Shown piece by piece: positions 1-9,155 of a stretch of DNA of 64,000 nt. The notes beneath the pieces are model-generated. The model was not told the DNA's origin and made no database searches. It worked only from the letters and a program-made list of their open reading frames with translations. This DNA is from Galaxea fascicularis (taxonomy: Eukaryota; Cnidaria; Anthozoa; Scleractinia; Euphylliidae). The position numbers were made by a program, and so were the translations under genes. Positions within the stretch are counted from its first letter, which is position 1; every line of letters starts with the position of its first letter. Location of the stretch: positions 6,341,205 through 6,405,204 of the forward strand of contig OX419338.1 of the NCBI GenBank assembly GCA_948470475.1. Reading direction: 5' to 3'.

Positions 1-310
1 AAACTGGGCATCCAAGTAATGTCCAAACAACACTGTTTAATAAGGACCCATGCTGTTATACTGTCAAGGGTAGCTTCAAAATCTATGCAAATAATTACGA
101 ATGTGCCAAGAATAAAAAGGATCAAATTACACTGTACAGCTGTATATACACATTTCTGTTCTGAATTTTTTCTTTAAAGTGATATTCTATTCTGTAGTAC
201 ATTGTACAAATAAATTCACTCTGATATTGATAGTTACACTGCACAAGCTCAGAATGAGATTACTGGTAGCAAAATGTATTATTGTGACAACAGTGATACA
301 GCTTACGTAC

Positions 311-516
311 CTGACCCTGATTAGCAGCACCATCCCCATACAGAGTAACACATATCTGTCCATTACCTCGGTACTTGTGAGCAAGAGCAATTCCTGCTCC
401 TAAGGGAACCTAAAGAGTACAAATTAAAACAATCAAACATGTGACAGTGAATAAATTTTTGTTTTAGATTTGAACGTGTGCACCAATTTCACTTAACCCT
501 TTCCTCCCTAAGAGTG

Positions 517-548
<32 letters not shown>

Positions 549-639
549 AATTTTACTTGTCAAAGGGTGACCCCTCAGGGGTTAAAGGGTTAAAAAACTA
601 TCTCCCTTAACCCTTTCCTCCCTAAGTGTGACTTTATAA

Positions 640-678
<39 letters not shown>

Positions 679-3600
679 AGGGAGACCCCTCAGGGGTTAA
701 AGGGTTAAAATTCCTTTCATTACAGGCAAATTATGATAACTGAAGACGCCTGGAGGCATTAACGTGGGATGCGTAATTTGCTGCTAACTTTGATTGGTTT
801 TGTGGGTAGCCAAACACAAGACGATTTGAGTCACACTTGACTGAAATGCAAAGTATTCATAGTTGAAAACACAAAAATAAAGCAATGTACGGAACAAATC
901 AGTCTCACTTCAATCATTTATACTTATGGTCAACCTATGTCATGGCACTGTGAGAATGAAATCTTGACTTAAAACTAGGTTTTCTCAGACAAATGAGCAT
1001 GTATAGAAATGAGGAACTGCGGCTGGTCAGCTAGCCACACTGTTTGGCGAGTTACAGCGTCACATGTGCATCCAGGACCACGAATGAAAAAAGAAGACTA
1101 GAAAAAGTCAACAACACCAGGTATCACAAGTGGTCACCCATCCAAGCAGTTACCCCGGCCAACAGGGCTTAACTTCAGTGACAAGCACAAGCACGTGGCT
1201 AATTACCATATGCGACTACAATGACGACGAAACTCTATCAAATATTATATGAGGTCTGCCTATATGGCATCCCACGTAATAATGACAATGAATATGAAAA
1301 AAATGACCAAGTACTTGTGTCGATGCATTTTATACAGGATTGATCGAAAGATCACAAGTCATGTATTTTTGTTGCTATTGTTTCCTTTTTTTCTCCTAAA
1401 ACATGATAATCATTTTTATTTCGATCATATTTGTAAACAACATACTGTCAGCTCTCTTGATGAGCACTTTGTGATCTTTGACCAAATGCCAAGCGAAAAA
1501 CATTGTTTAAATAATAAAAACACACAGTGCTGTAGTGGCTAAGGTGGGATATCAGTGTGGTCTTCTGTTAGAATGCAATGGGTATGTCTTGAGACACTAA
1601 ATTTGTTTGAGATGTGTCAAGCATGAAAACAGCCAATTTCTCTAACTGAGATTTGAGGTTTTTATACTATGTACCCTAATTAAAAAAAGAACATGTACCA
1701 TAAAACAGGATTCTCAATAGAAAGCAGCACCTGGTCACTGATTGCTGCTTACTAAATGTGTTCAAGTTGCTTTTGTTTTCTTTGTTTTGTTTCTTCTGGC
1801 TTTGCTAGAGAGCCTCCTTCTTAAAAATCTATTGAGAACCCTGATGAAATCGTTTATCATGAACTGTAACCCTTTAACTCTACATGTACATGTAGAATTA
1901 ATGCTAAATTAAAGTCTTCACTGCAGGCACAAAACAGTAATGAGAACTTGTGCCTTGAGAGAACATTGGTAGCCAAACTATCAAATTGACAGTGGAATTG
2001 GAGTAGAACTCCTGTGTGAACTAAATGTTCAGCAAGTTTGGAAATCCCCTTAAGGTAGTGCTCATGACTGTTGAACAGTCTCCTGGCCAGATTAGAGGCA
2101 ATGTTGAAATATCAGATGGCATTTGCTGTTTAATAATAATAACTACATAATTTTTAATTTTTATTCACATGACTTCTGCATCCTTTACCGATTAAGCCCT
2201 TTGTTTTTTTCCAGTTTGGAGCTCTTCAATTCCAAGTTACTCACCTGGGCGCCAACAATTCCATTTCCACCATAATATTCGTAGCCATACATGTGCATAG
2301 AGCCTCCTTTGCCCTTAGAACAACCAGTCTTACGACCTAGATAAAGAACACAATCCAAAAACAACATAACACATTAAATAAAACTAAAGGCATCTGCAAC
2401 CTATCACGTATAGTTATTTGATGCTTTAAACAGGCCTAAGAGTGATCAGCATCAAATTTCTTCTTGTAATATCAACGCTTTCTAAAACAGAGTGGTCATG
2501 AGAATAAGGAGAGGATCACGTAAGATGAATTTGCTTGATATTTTAACATTTTCTCCCTACTACCAGTACATCTTTAGATGTGTAGGGGCAACAAACAAGA
2601 ATTCTTATTTTGATCTTTAAAGGGTTAACACCCAGACGTTAGGTAAACTTTAAATTTACTAGAGATGGCATGGCTTCTCACCTGCTAATTCACAAAGTAT
2701 TTCAGCTGCTGAGACGCCTCTGATGTACGTCCAACCATGACAACGGTATGCAGTTATGATGCTGTCACCTTCCTTGAGAGCAGCCTCCATTCCAATACAG
2801 CATGCTTCCTAGTAAAAAAGTTGACAAAATCAAACAATAAAGTGACATGTACATCTACATAGAGGAGTGGCCAAGCTAGTCAAGTCAGAGAGATCTGCCA
2901 ACTCCTGCATAGAACTAAAATGGAGAAGGCACACAAGGCCTGTAGAGTCATTGACTAGAGATAATCTATAGTGACCTGGCTGTAATCTGAAAATGTGACA
3001 TACATGTAAATGAAGCATCCTATTTTGTAGTTATTGTTATACTGAAACCTGCAATTGCCTCCACACCTTAAGACCCTACTACTCTTTCTAGCTGAGATAA
3101 CAGGACTCATAGTTAACTAGAGAATAAAAGTAAACCCACTTGTCCAGAGTAGAGATGGCAAAAGCCTCTGATGACCTTTGATTTGTACAAGGTGCTAGCA
3201 GCAGTTTCCATCCTTCGAATAACCTGCATTTGCCTGTAGAATTTAAGGCCATCTTCCCGGGTCAGAATAGCTTTCTTGGCAGGCCCACTGTCTAATTTGT
3301 GAATGGGACAATCCTAGCAAAAAAGACAAGGTTGGTATAGCAAATTTGAAGTGCACGCTGTGCAGTGGAATACAGCCCATAAAATTGACCAATCACAATG
3401 CGTGTACAACAGTACTAACTGACAGAAATAATATTATAAAAATATTAAAACACACATACAAGCAGGTATATAAAACTTTTTACACCATGCCATAGAACAC
3501 ACAGCCAATAAGAATGCAGTCCATATTCCAAAGAACCTTCCCAATGTGCACTGCATTGATTATGCCTGTAATGCAGGCCATCTGATATCAATTATGCGAT

Positions 3601-6513
3601 AAATTATGCAATTTTTTCTGAGATACACTGTATTTAAAACTTGTTTTACCAGGCATGGTTTGACGCTACTCTGGTTTGTTTTACCAGGTTTGTTAGAAAG
3701 AAAACCACTTTTGTGTTGCTTCAAAGGCAGTTTAAACATAAAGTAACAAAAACTATGCAACTATGAGTAAATCACGAGATTGCAAGACGAACAGAACATC
3801 AATCCATTGTCCACGTGGAAAGTGCCTGCAGGATATTTTACTGCTCTATCTTTCACAGTCAAATTTGAGGGAAGGCATGACCTTGCGTTTCCAGCAGCTC
3901 AGGAAGAAGAAGCAGCGATCATGATAAATATTTTGCCCATAACTGAAACTTGAGAAAAAAGGGTTGCCATGTCATGGATTTATATCAGCAATTTTGATTG
4001 GCTTACTTTAAGAAAGCAATAATTATTGTTTGTGTTGCACCAGTAAATTCTTTGAGGATGAAAACTAGCACCAGTAAGTATATAGATGACAATTATTTGA
4101 ATAGCGGTCATTCAAAATAGAATTTTCTTGGTGTAGTCCATTTTGGGTAGTCCACTCTAAGGTAGTCCATCGGGGTAGTCGATGGACTGGACCTTCTTGT
4201 GGTATACCATACAATATCCCACTTGTCACTCAGTATTTTCTTTGCATACACATGCACTCGCCTAAGAGCTCGTGTGTTTACTAAGAAAATACAATTGACT
4301 TGTGGGATATTCCATGCTATACCACTAGAAAGCATTGCATAACTAGTATTTACAGTACAACATACTATAAATAAGCTATTGTATACATATACACTCACTG
4401 ATAATTCAAATTCTGCCTCATTCACTTGACTTGCGAGTCCTCTTACTCTCACAAGCAAACCTAGAAACTGGAACAAATCAGCATTCATAAATATAATTTC
4501 TGATTACTTTCCAATCTTCGATCAAACTACTTGAAACTTGTCTAGCATCCGATTAACGTGACTCTGAATTTCACTAAAAACAAACAAAGTTACCACTAAA
4601 GGTACCAGGGTGCATTCCACATAGACCCAACACTGAAGGCTTTGGAAATGTATGCTGAGTAGGCCACAATTCTATGCTGTTGGTAGCATACTACACCAAT
4701 AATTGCACCCAGGCCCAGATCTTTTGCCGCTGCACTGCCAGGAAAGAGAGGCGATGTCCATGCTCGCTATCAGGAGCAAAAGCATTTACTTTTCATCTTT
4801 ATGTGTTCAGTGATCATGCTTTACTTTATGTAGCCATTTACTTCACACCCCACTATTAAAGTTGCTCACCAATGCTCACTAGATACAAGTATTGTACTGT
4901 GAGAGGCATTCTGCAAAGATATATACACTCAAAAAAATAATAAATTTATTTTATTTGTTGGCCACAGCCGCCACAGGTCAAGTAGCCTTTCGTGGCTATG
5001 CCAGGTTAGTGAAGGTATGCCAGTCACGCCAAATATTGCCTTGATCACTCGCTTCAGTACACCCACACCCGACGATGTCAATCAATGAAAATCAATCAAT
5101 TGATTGCAATCAATATCAATAGTAATCAATACTGATCCATTGATTATTATTGGTTGGTTCAACCAATCAATAAAAATCAATACTTACTCACCAAATCATC
5201 TTAATTGCTATTGATTATTATTGACTTTTATAGATAATCAATAACTGATTATGCAACTTTATGGCACGTGATTGTGCTGATGTGCACCATAAATCATGGG
5301 CATATTTATGTGTCCAGGGTGATTCGATTGCACACGTTTTCCCGATGTTTTTGATAATTCCTTGCATTCCCACAACAAACTAATCTCGTACCTAGATTTC
5401 CCACAGTCAGGGAAGGGACTTCACAGCATAAGACAGAGTGAGATCTGGGTACGAGATTAACAACACACTTGTTTCTGGACTTCACTTGTGCCAGACTTTT
5501 GTTGGTGTTTGTGATGGCAAACGAAGTGGAACTATCTATATGCTGCATAGTTAAAGGTTACCATGAATGTCCCTTAAAGTGAATATTGGGGAAACATTTT
5601 ACGCACTCAAGAAGTTAATAACATGTTCTTGTTTTGAGAAAACCAAACGTTTTAGAAATTAGTAACATTATTATAATAGTAAACCAGGGCTGTGATAAGT
5701 AGCCGGTAACCGGCTTTTACAGCCAGTTACTACAGTAAAATCAGCCGCCTACTCTCAGTGACAAAATCAGGAAAATAACAGCTACAGGAAGATTTGCTCG
5801 ATTTTTGACCGGCTACTTTCCCTGAGAGACCAGCTTCTAAAAATCTTAATGACAGCCCTGAGTAAACTCAAAACTGCAGTAAAAACACTACAAATTTGAA
5901 ACATTTGATCTGTAATAACATTAAGTATAGCAATTAAAGTTTAGTGAATGGTATGTTAATTCATATGATGCATTTTATTGAAAATAAATAGCAAACTTCA
6001 TAATCAATAAAAATCAATATTAATCAGTAACAATCAATGATATTCAATAAAAATCGATGCTCACTCAACTTTTAGGCATTGATTTTTATTGATTTCCAAT
6101 ACCAATCAATTAATTGTTAATGATTATTATTGATTTCCATTGATTAATATTGTCTGGGCCGACATCTTGTCGATCGCACGCCAGTACGCCGCAAAATTTT
6201 AAAACCCACGCCGAAGATCTTCGGCGTAACCAAAACTAAATGCACCCTGGTAAAGGTAGCCTGAATATATTTCCCACTCGTAAAACGGCGAACACTGAAA
6301 TGATAAATGTGTACATTTAATTACGAACGTTCGCAACGGTTATAATTACGAACCGTGAAAGCGGAAACCAGGAAAATCAAATCCAATATGGCTTCCGTCG
6401 TGTGCACATTCAAATACGCTCTAAAACGTTTCTAATCATTGCATAAAAACTTAACTAACCTTTCTACCCAGGGAGGTGGAGGCTCTCGATGATGCAAATC
6501 CTGTTCTAAGCAT
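311..6513 (-). CDS. PDHA1: Pyruvate dehydrogenase E1 component subunit alpha, mitochondrial (5' half of gene, six exons, runs off left edge)
   Basis: Coding exons in transcript order are 6460-6513, 4399-4467, 3140-3313, 2682-2808, 2245-2336 and 311-409. All introns are GT-AG and phases join cleanly, giving 205 residues; the family is about 390 long, so the C-terminal half lies left of the window. The product is the thiamine-diphosphate-binding alpha subunit of the E1 heterotetramer, which decarboxylates pyruvate in the mitochondrial matrix. Residues 1-35 are rich in Arg, Ser and Leu with no acidic residue, as in a mitochondrial presequence. Family blocks follow: [60 protein letters not shown], then GDGAANQGQ, the start of the TPP-binding GDG...NN motif. 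The ATG at 6513 is the only start giving a presequence in phase with exon 2. Intron 1 holds a hAT-type insertion. The regulatory phosphoserine loops lie outside the window. Identity is certain; the small exon 2 is inferred from splice sites and weak homology. Confidence 0.95.
493..593. mobile_element. Short TTAA-flanked MITE, copy 1
   Basis: A 101 bp unit begins TTAACCCTTTCCTCCC and ends GGGGTTAAAGGGTTAA, so its ends are imperfect inverted repeats with TTAA at each edge. TTAA is the target of piggyBac-type transposases and their elements typically continue CCC, so this looks like a piggyBac-type MITE; that is an inference from the ends. It lies in a PDHA1 intron about 84 bp upstream (in transcript terms) of the exon at 311-409. 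No coding capacity. Confidence 0.75.
607..708. mobile_element. Short TTAA-flanked MITE, copy 2, directly next to copy 1
   Basis: A second unit of the same element in the same orientation, separated from copy 1 by 13 bp. It differs at only a few positions and has the same TTAACCCTTT...AAAGGGTTAA ends. Two near-identical copies side by side suggest either tandem duplication or two insertions at adjacent TTAA sites. Confidence 0.75.
744..1283 (-). mobile_element. Repeat element with 5S-rRNA-like segment and short inverted ends, copy 1
   Basis: This is one of two copies in the window (other at 31276-31781), alignable end to end. The ends carry an inverted ACGTGGGATGC / GCATCCCACGT (762-772 and 1267-1277). 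Read on the minus strand, about 1110-1176 matches the middle and 3' part of eukaryotic 5S rRNA: GAAGTTAAGC, then TTGGATGGGTGACC, then a GATACC..GGTG stretch. These are the regions of the type 1 RNA polymerase III internal promoter (box A and box C). The 5S-like part is nearer the minus-strand 5' end, as in SINE3-class elements. It is not a functional 5S gene: the 5' third is disrupted by unrelated sequence. Confidence 0.8.
1284..2244. other. PDHA1 intronic sequence with no recognised feature
   Basis: AT-rich intron between the exons at 311-409 and 2245-2336 (minus strand). Apart from the two MITEs and the 5S-like element on its left side I see no conserved exon, RNA gene or clear inverted repeat here. 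Confidence 0.6.
4605..6250. mobile_element. Non-autonomous hAT-type DNA transposon in PDHA1 intron 1
   Basis: The element begins CCAGGGTGCATT and ends with the exact inverse, AATGCACCCTGG. It is flanked on both sides by the same 8 bp, TAAAGGTA (4597-4604 and 6251-6258). Eight-base target duplications are characteristic of the hAT superfamily. Both halves are packed with ATCAAT/ATTGAT motifs (about 5083-5240 and 6000-6155), many inverted, resembling the multiple subterminal repeats that hAT transposases bind. I find no transposase reading frame in its 1646 bp, so it is probably mobilised in trans. It lies between PDHA1 coding exons 1 and 2. Intact ends and an exact duplication suggest a fairly recent insertion. 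Confidence 0.9.
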
Positions 6514-6904
6514 GACTCTACAGGGTTTTTTTCCTTAAAAAGGAAAAGAGACTAGTCAATTCGGAGTTTTAGTGGCACAGAACCCTCTCCACCGGATTTG
6601 GACGAATCCTTTCTGGACCCAGCTTCCTCTCGGGCCAGTCGATGTAACTCGGCGAGCCACCTTTGCGCGCGCGGATGACGCGAGGTAGCACGCGCAATGA
6701 ACAGCTCACTTTTTCAATCTATGGTACTTCTTCTTTTTCTTTACAAGTAAAGGGTAAAAAATACATTTTAGAGCAGATCCTGTCGCGATGACAATTGCTA
6801 GTCGACAAACTAAACTTTGATGATCTTTTTGAATTCACTAAGTGCAATTCAACCCGCACTAACCATCCGTATAAGCTTTATCTTAAACCAGCAAAGTGTA
6901 ATTC

Positions 6905-6910
<6 letters not shown>
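6514..6910. promoter_or_regulatory. PDHA1 5' UTR and upstream region (bidirectional intergenic, PDHA1 side)
   Basis: The first bases upstream of the PDHA1 ATG are, on the minus strand, a pyrimidine-rich stretch (about 6531-6550) followed by mixed sequence with several CpGs around 6600-6690. This is where the PDHA1 promoter should lie, because the next gene is transcribed away from it. I see no confident TATA box or named factor site, so promoter function is inferred from position only. Confidence 0.4.
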
Positions 6911-6939
<29 letters not shown>

Positions 6940-7003
6940 CTGAGTCAATAGCCTATGAGGCCGAAGGCTGAATGGGCTATTGACTCAGAGGCCATTCGGG
7001 CTC

Positions 7004-7017
<14 letters not shown>
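6911..7017. repeat. Perfect-arm foldback (long hairpin)
   Basis: Arms of about 45-50 bp run from AACAATTATTCCTCGAGCCC to the inverse GGGCTCGAGGAATAATTGTT and include GAGTCAATAGCC / GGCTATTGACTC. The loop is a few bases around GAGGCCGAAGGC. It sits directly at the left end of the nested element at 7017-8122 and is probably its terminal structure. Confidence 0.8.
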
Positions 7018-7034
<17 letters not shown>

Positions 7035-7038
7035 GTTG

Positions 7039-7721
7039 CTCAAGCATGTTAAGGCATGGCTCAAGCCTCATTTGCATAAAATCTGAAAAACAGTAATTAC
7101 TCTGTCAGAATTTGGTTTAATCGTTGCAGAATTGGCAGGCTAACCAATGTCGACGACCTTAATATTCTAAGACCAATAAAATCTGATAAAATGGGTCACG
7201 TGACTATAATTAATTGTTTTATTTTTTGAAAAAACAACTGAAAATGGGCCGCCGAGATGACATACAATCACTGTCAAATTTAGTATTTTTACAATTGTGC
7301 TAATGGCCCCTGCAAGAATCTGTCCTGAATGGCCGACTAAAATATTAAACTAAGAAGTTATTACGTAAAAAAGGTCACGTGACCTTCTATCTTTCCATAT
7401 ATAGCCTTATCTAATTGAGGAGTTCATCCATTCAGGACAGAAATAGTTGCCTTAGAAAGTGGTTAAAAATTTCATATGGTTAGTTTTTCGTGATACCTCC
7501 CTATCCTTGGCCCATTTTAGAATTCATCTTAAGCAGGCTTGTGACGTCACAAGTCACGTGAACACCGTAAAGGCACCTTAAGAAATTTAAGGATACCAAA
7601 TCTTATTTAGGGTAAGTTTTTGGCTCCCCTTGGGATAAAAACAACGTTTCTTTAGATCAAAAACGTTTTTTTCTTTCTGGTGGTCTGTACTGCATATGAG
7701 CCATGCCTTAACATGCTTGAG
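7039..7721. mobile_element. Inner MITE inserted into the composite element
   Basis: The ends are a 25 bp perfect inverted repeat starting CTCAAGCATGTTAAGGCATG and ending CATGCCTTAACATGCTTGAG. TTG flanks both sides (7036-7038 and 7722-7724), a likely 3 bp target duplication. An internal inverted pair, CTGTCCTGAATGG at 7319-7331 and CCATTCAGGACAG at 7428-7440, suggests a further small palindromic insertion. No coding sequence. Confidence 0.8.
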
Positions 7722-7773
7722 TTGGTCAAAAAAATATCGAGACAAAACATCTTTCGCTAGTGAAAGCTAGACT

Positions 7774-8016
7774 TTAATTCTTATTTGCCGCCAAAACAAA
7801 GACGATAGAAATAGTAGTTGCAAAAGGAGTCAAATTTACGGTAACATTTGTCAACAGTTCAAATTTATTTTGTGCATTCCTACCGTTAAATATCTTCATT
7901 CCATATTTAGTTGACTTCTTTGTATATTTTGGTATAGATTTATGTAATGATGAGCTCAAATACTCGTCCGCAACTTTAGCAAAACGCGATTCGGCCGCCA
8001 TTATTTTGGTTTTCAA
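7774..8016 (-). pseudogene. Crypton-like tyrosine recombinase N-terminal fragment
   Basis: An 80-codon open frame reads MAAESRFAKVADEYL near its start and then KYTKKSTKYGMKIFN. It resembles the N-terminal core-binding region shared by Crypton-type tyrosine recombinases and their QRICH1/ZMYM-like relatives: an opening F-A-x-V-x-(D/E)-E, then a T-K-K-(S/A)-T-K block. No catalytic domain (R..H-x-x-R..Y) follows; the rest of the frame is unrelated and hydrophobic. It is therefore at most a truncated remnant inside a non-autonomous element. Recognition rests on memory of the family, and a profile search would be needed to confirm it. Confidence 0.45.
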
Positions 8017-8122
8017 TGCCGGCGCTTTTCGCTGCTAGTAGGCTATAACAAATAGCCTACTAGTAGCTCAACCAATCAGAACGCAGCATTGATAATAGAC
8101 CACTTGCTGGATTTTACTAAAA

Positions 8123-9155
8123 ATAAATGTTCCTTTTCTATCCGAATCGTACGGCATTGGAATAGTCTACCAGGTTCTGTTGTTGAGGCTGGGAGCGCTA
8201 AAGCGCTTTCTAAATATTCGCAATTGATTGTTTATCATTAGTTCTCTATTTTATTGATTGTAAATTGTTCTTAAAGGATTTTTATTGTATATAGTCATAC
8301 CTGTTTTTACTTTTTATTTTAGGGAAACATACGGCCAACCTCTAGTTTTCCTTTTCAAGATGTTTTGTATTTTTTGTTTTTCCATCTTGAATAAGCACGT
8401 TATGTTACGGTTATGCTACTGTGTTATGGGTCACGCAAAATACCTTCGTTTTGGTAGGCACCATCTTTAAGGTAGCCTCGGTTAAGTCAGACCAAGATAC
8501 GTCTTGTTAATATGAATTATACAAAGAGTTAAATTCAGAAGAGACTTTAACATTTAGCATTAATTTTTACTTGTATAATAAAGCGTGACATCTTGAACGA
8601 TTTTCCGTTGAATTAATATCATACAATGCAATACAAATAAATTATACTGATACAATACAATTTTGACCACATAACAATATCACTGGCCCCAACGTTTCGA
8701 TCGCCATTTTACCGTATTACCGGTTCGACATTTTTGGTTTTAGAAGTAATGAAATCATCCAATTTTAATTGTACTGTTGCTGCATTTGTTTCCTATTATA
8801 TATCCGACTCGTTCAGCTGACTCGTTCACTGACATTTGTTGCTTATCGGTATTAATTATGCAAGATTTTGTATAAATTATTCAGTTACATGTAAAAAACT
8901 TATTTAGCAAGTTGGTGACGGGGTTACGTATGGTCGGAAAGGATCACTTCCTTTATATATCCAGGAAGTTCAATGACACGTCGTAAATTGGCCAAGGAAT
9001 ACATTGCCTGTGCTTTTATTCCGGTTATGAGTTCTGCAAGTCCGATGAATCAAAGACTGCATGTGTTTGTTGGACTTGCAATATCGTGACGTGAGAACAA
9101 CCTTTTGTCCAACTGCTTGATGTTTTCATAGCGACAATTTTTACTTACTAGTACT
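8123..9155. promoter_or_regulatory. Upstream region of the first synaptotagmin-like gene
   Basis: About 1 kb of AT-rich sequence before the start codon at 9156. A TGACGTG (CRE-like core) lies near 9087. Short upstream ATGs (about 9028 and 9043) precede the main start. ACTTACTAG just before the ATG could be a splice acceptor from a non-coding first exon. None of these is confirmed. Confidence 0.35.

Larger units (their letters stand above)
7017..8122. mobile_element. Nested composite element between PDHA1 and the synaptotagmin-like gene
   Basis: The outer element is bounded by inverted TTTAGTAAAATCCA (7017-7030) and TGGATTTTACTAAA (8109-8122). It is split by a second element at 7039-7721; joining TTG at 7036-7038 to the sequence after 7721 restores continuous sequence. 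Its right part carries, on the minus strand, a short recombinase-like reading frame (7774-8016) and just before that a GCTAGTAGGCTATAAC..AGCCTACTAG hairpin. It occupies the intergenic space between two divergent genes, so it may affect either promoter. Confidence 0.7.

Noticed and set aside
493..708. Telomere-like TTAACCC sequence
   Set aside because: The motif occurs only at the ends of two MITE units and is not a tandem array; the usual cnidarian telomere repeat is TTAGGG.
1110..1176. Possible functional 5S rRNA gene
   Set aside because: Only the middle and 3' part is conserved; the 5' part is disrupted in one copy and deleted in the other, and both sit inside a repeat element.
5083..6155. 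CRISPR-like or satellite array of ATCAAT repeats
   Set aside because: Units are short, mixed in orientation and without uniform spacers; they lie inside a hAT-type element of an animal genome.
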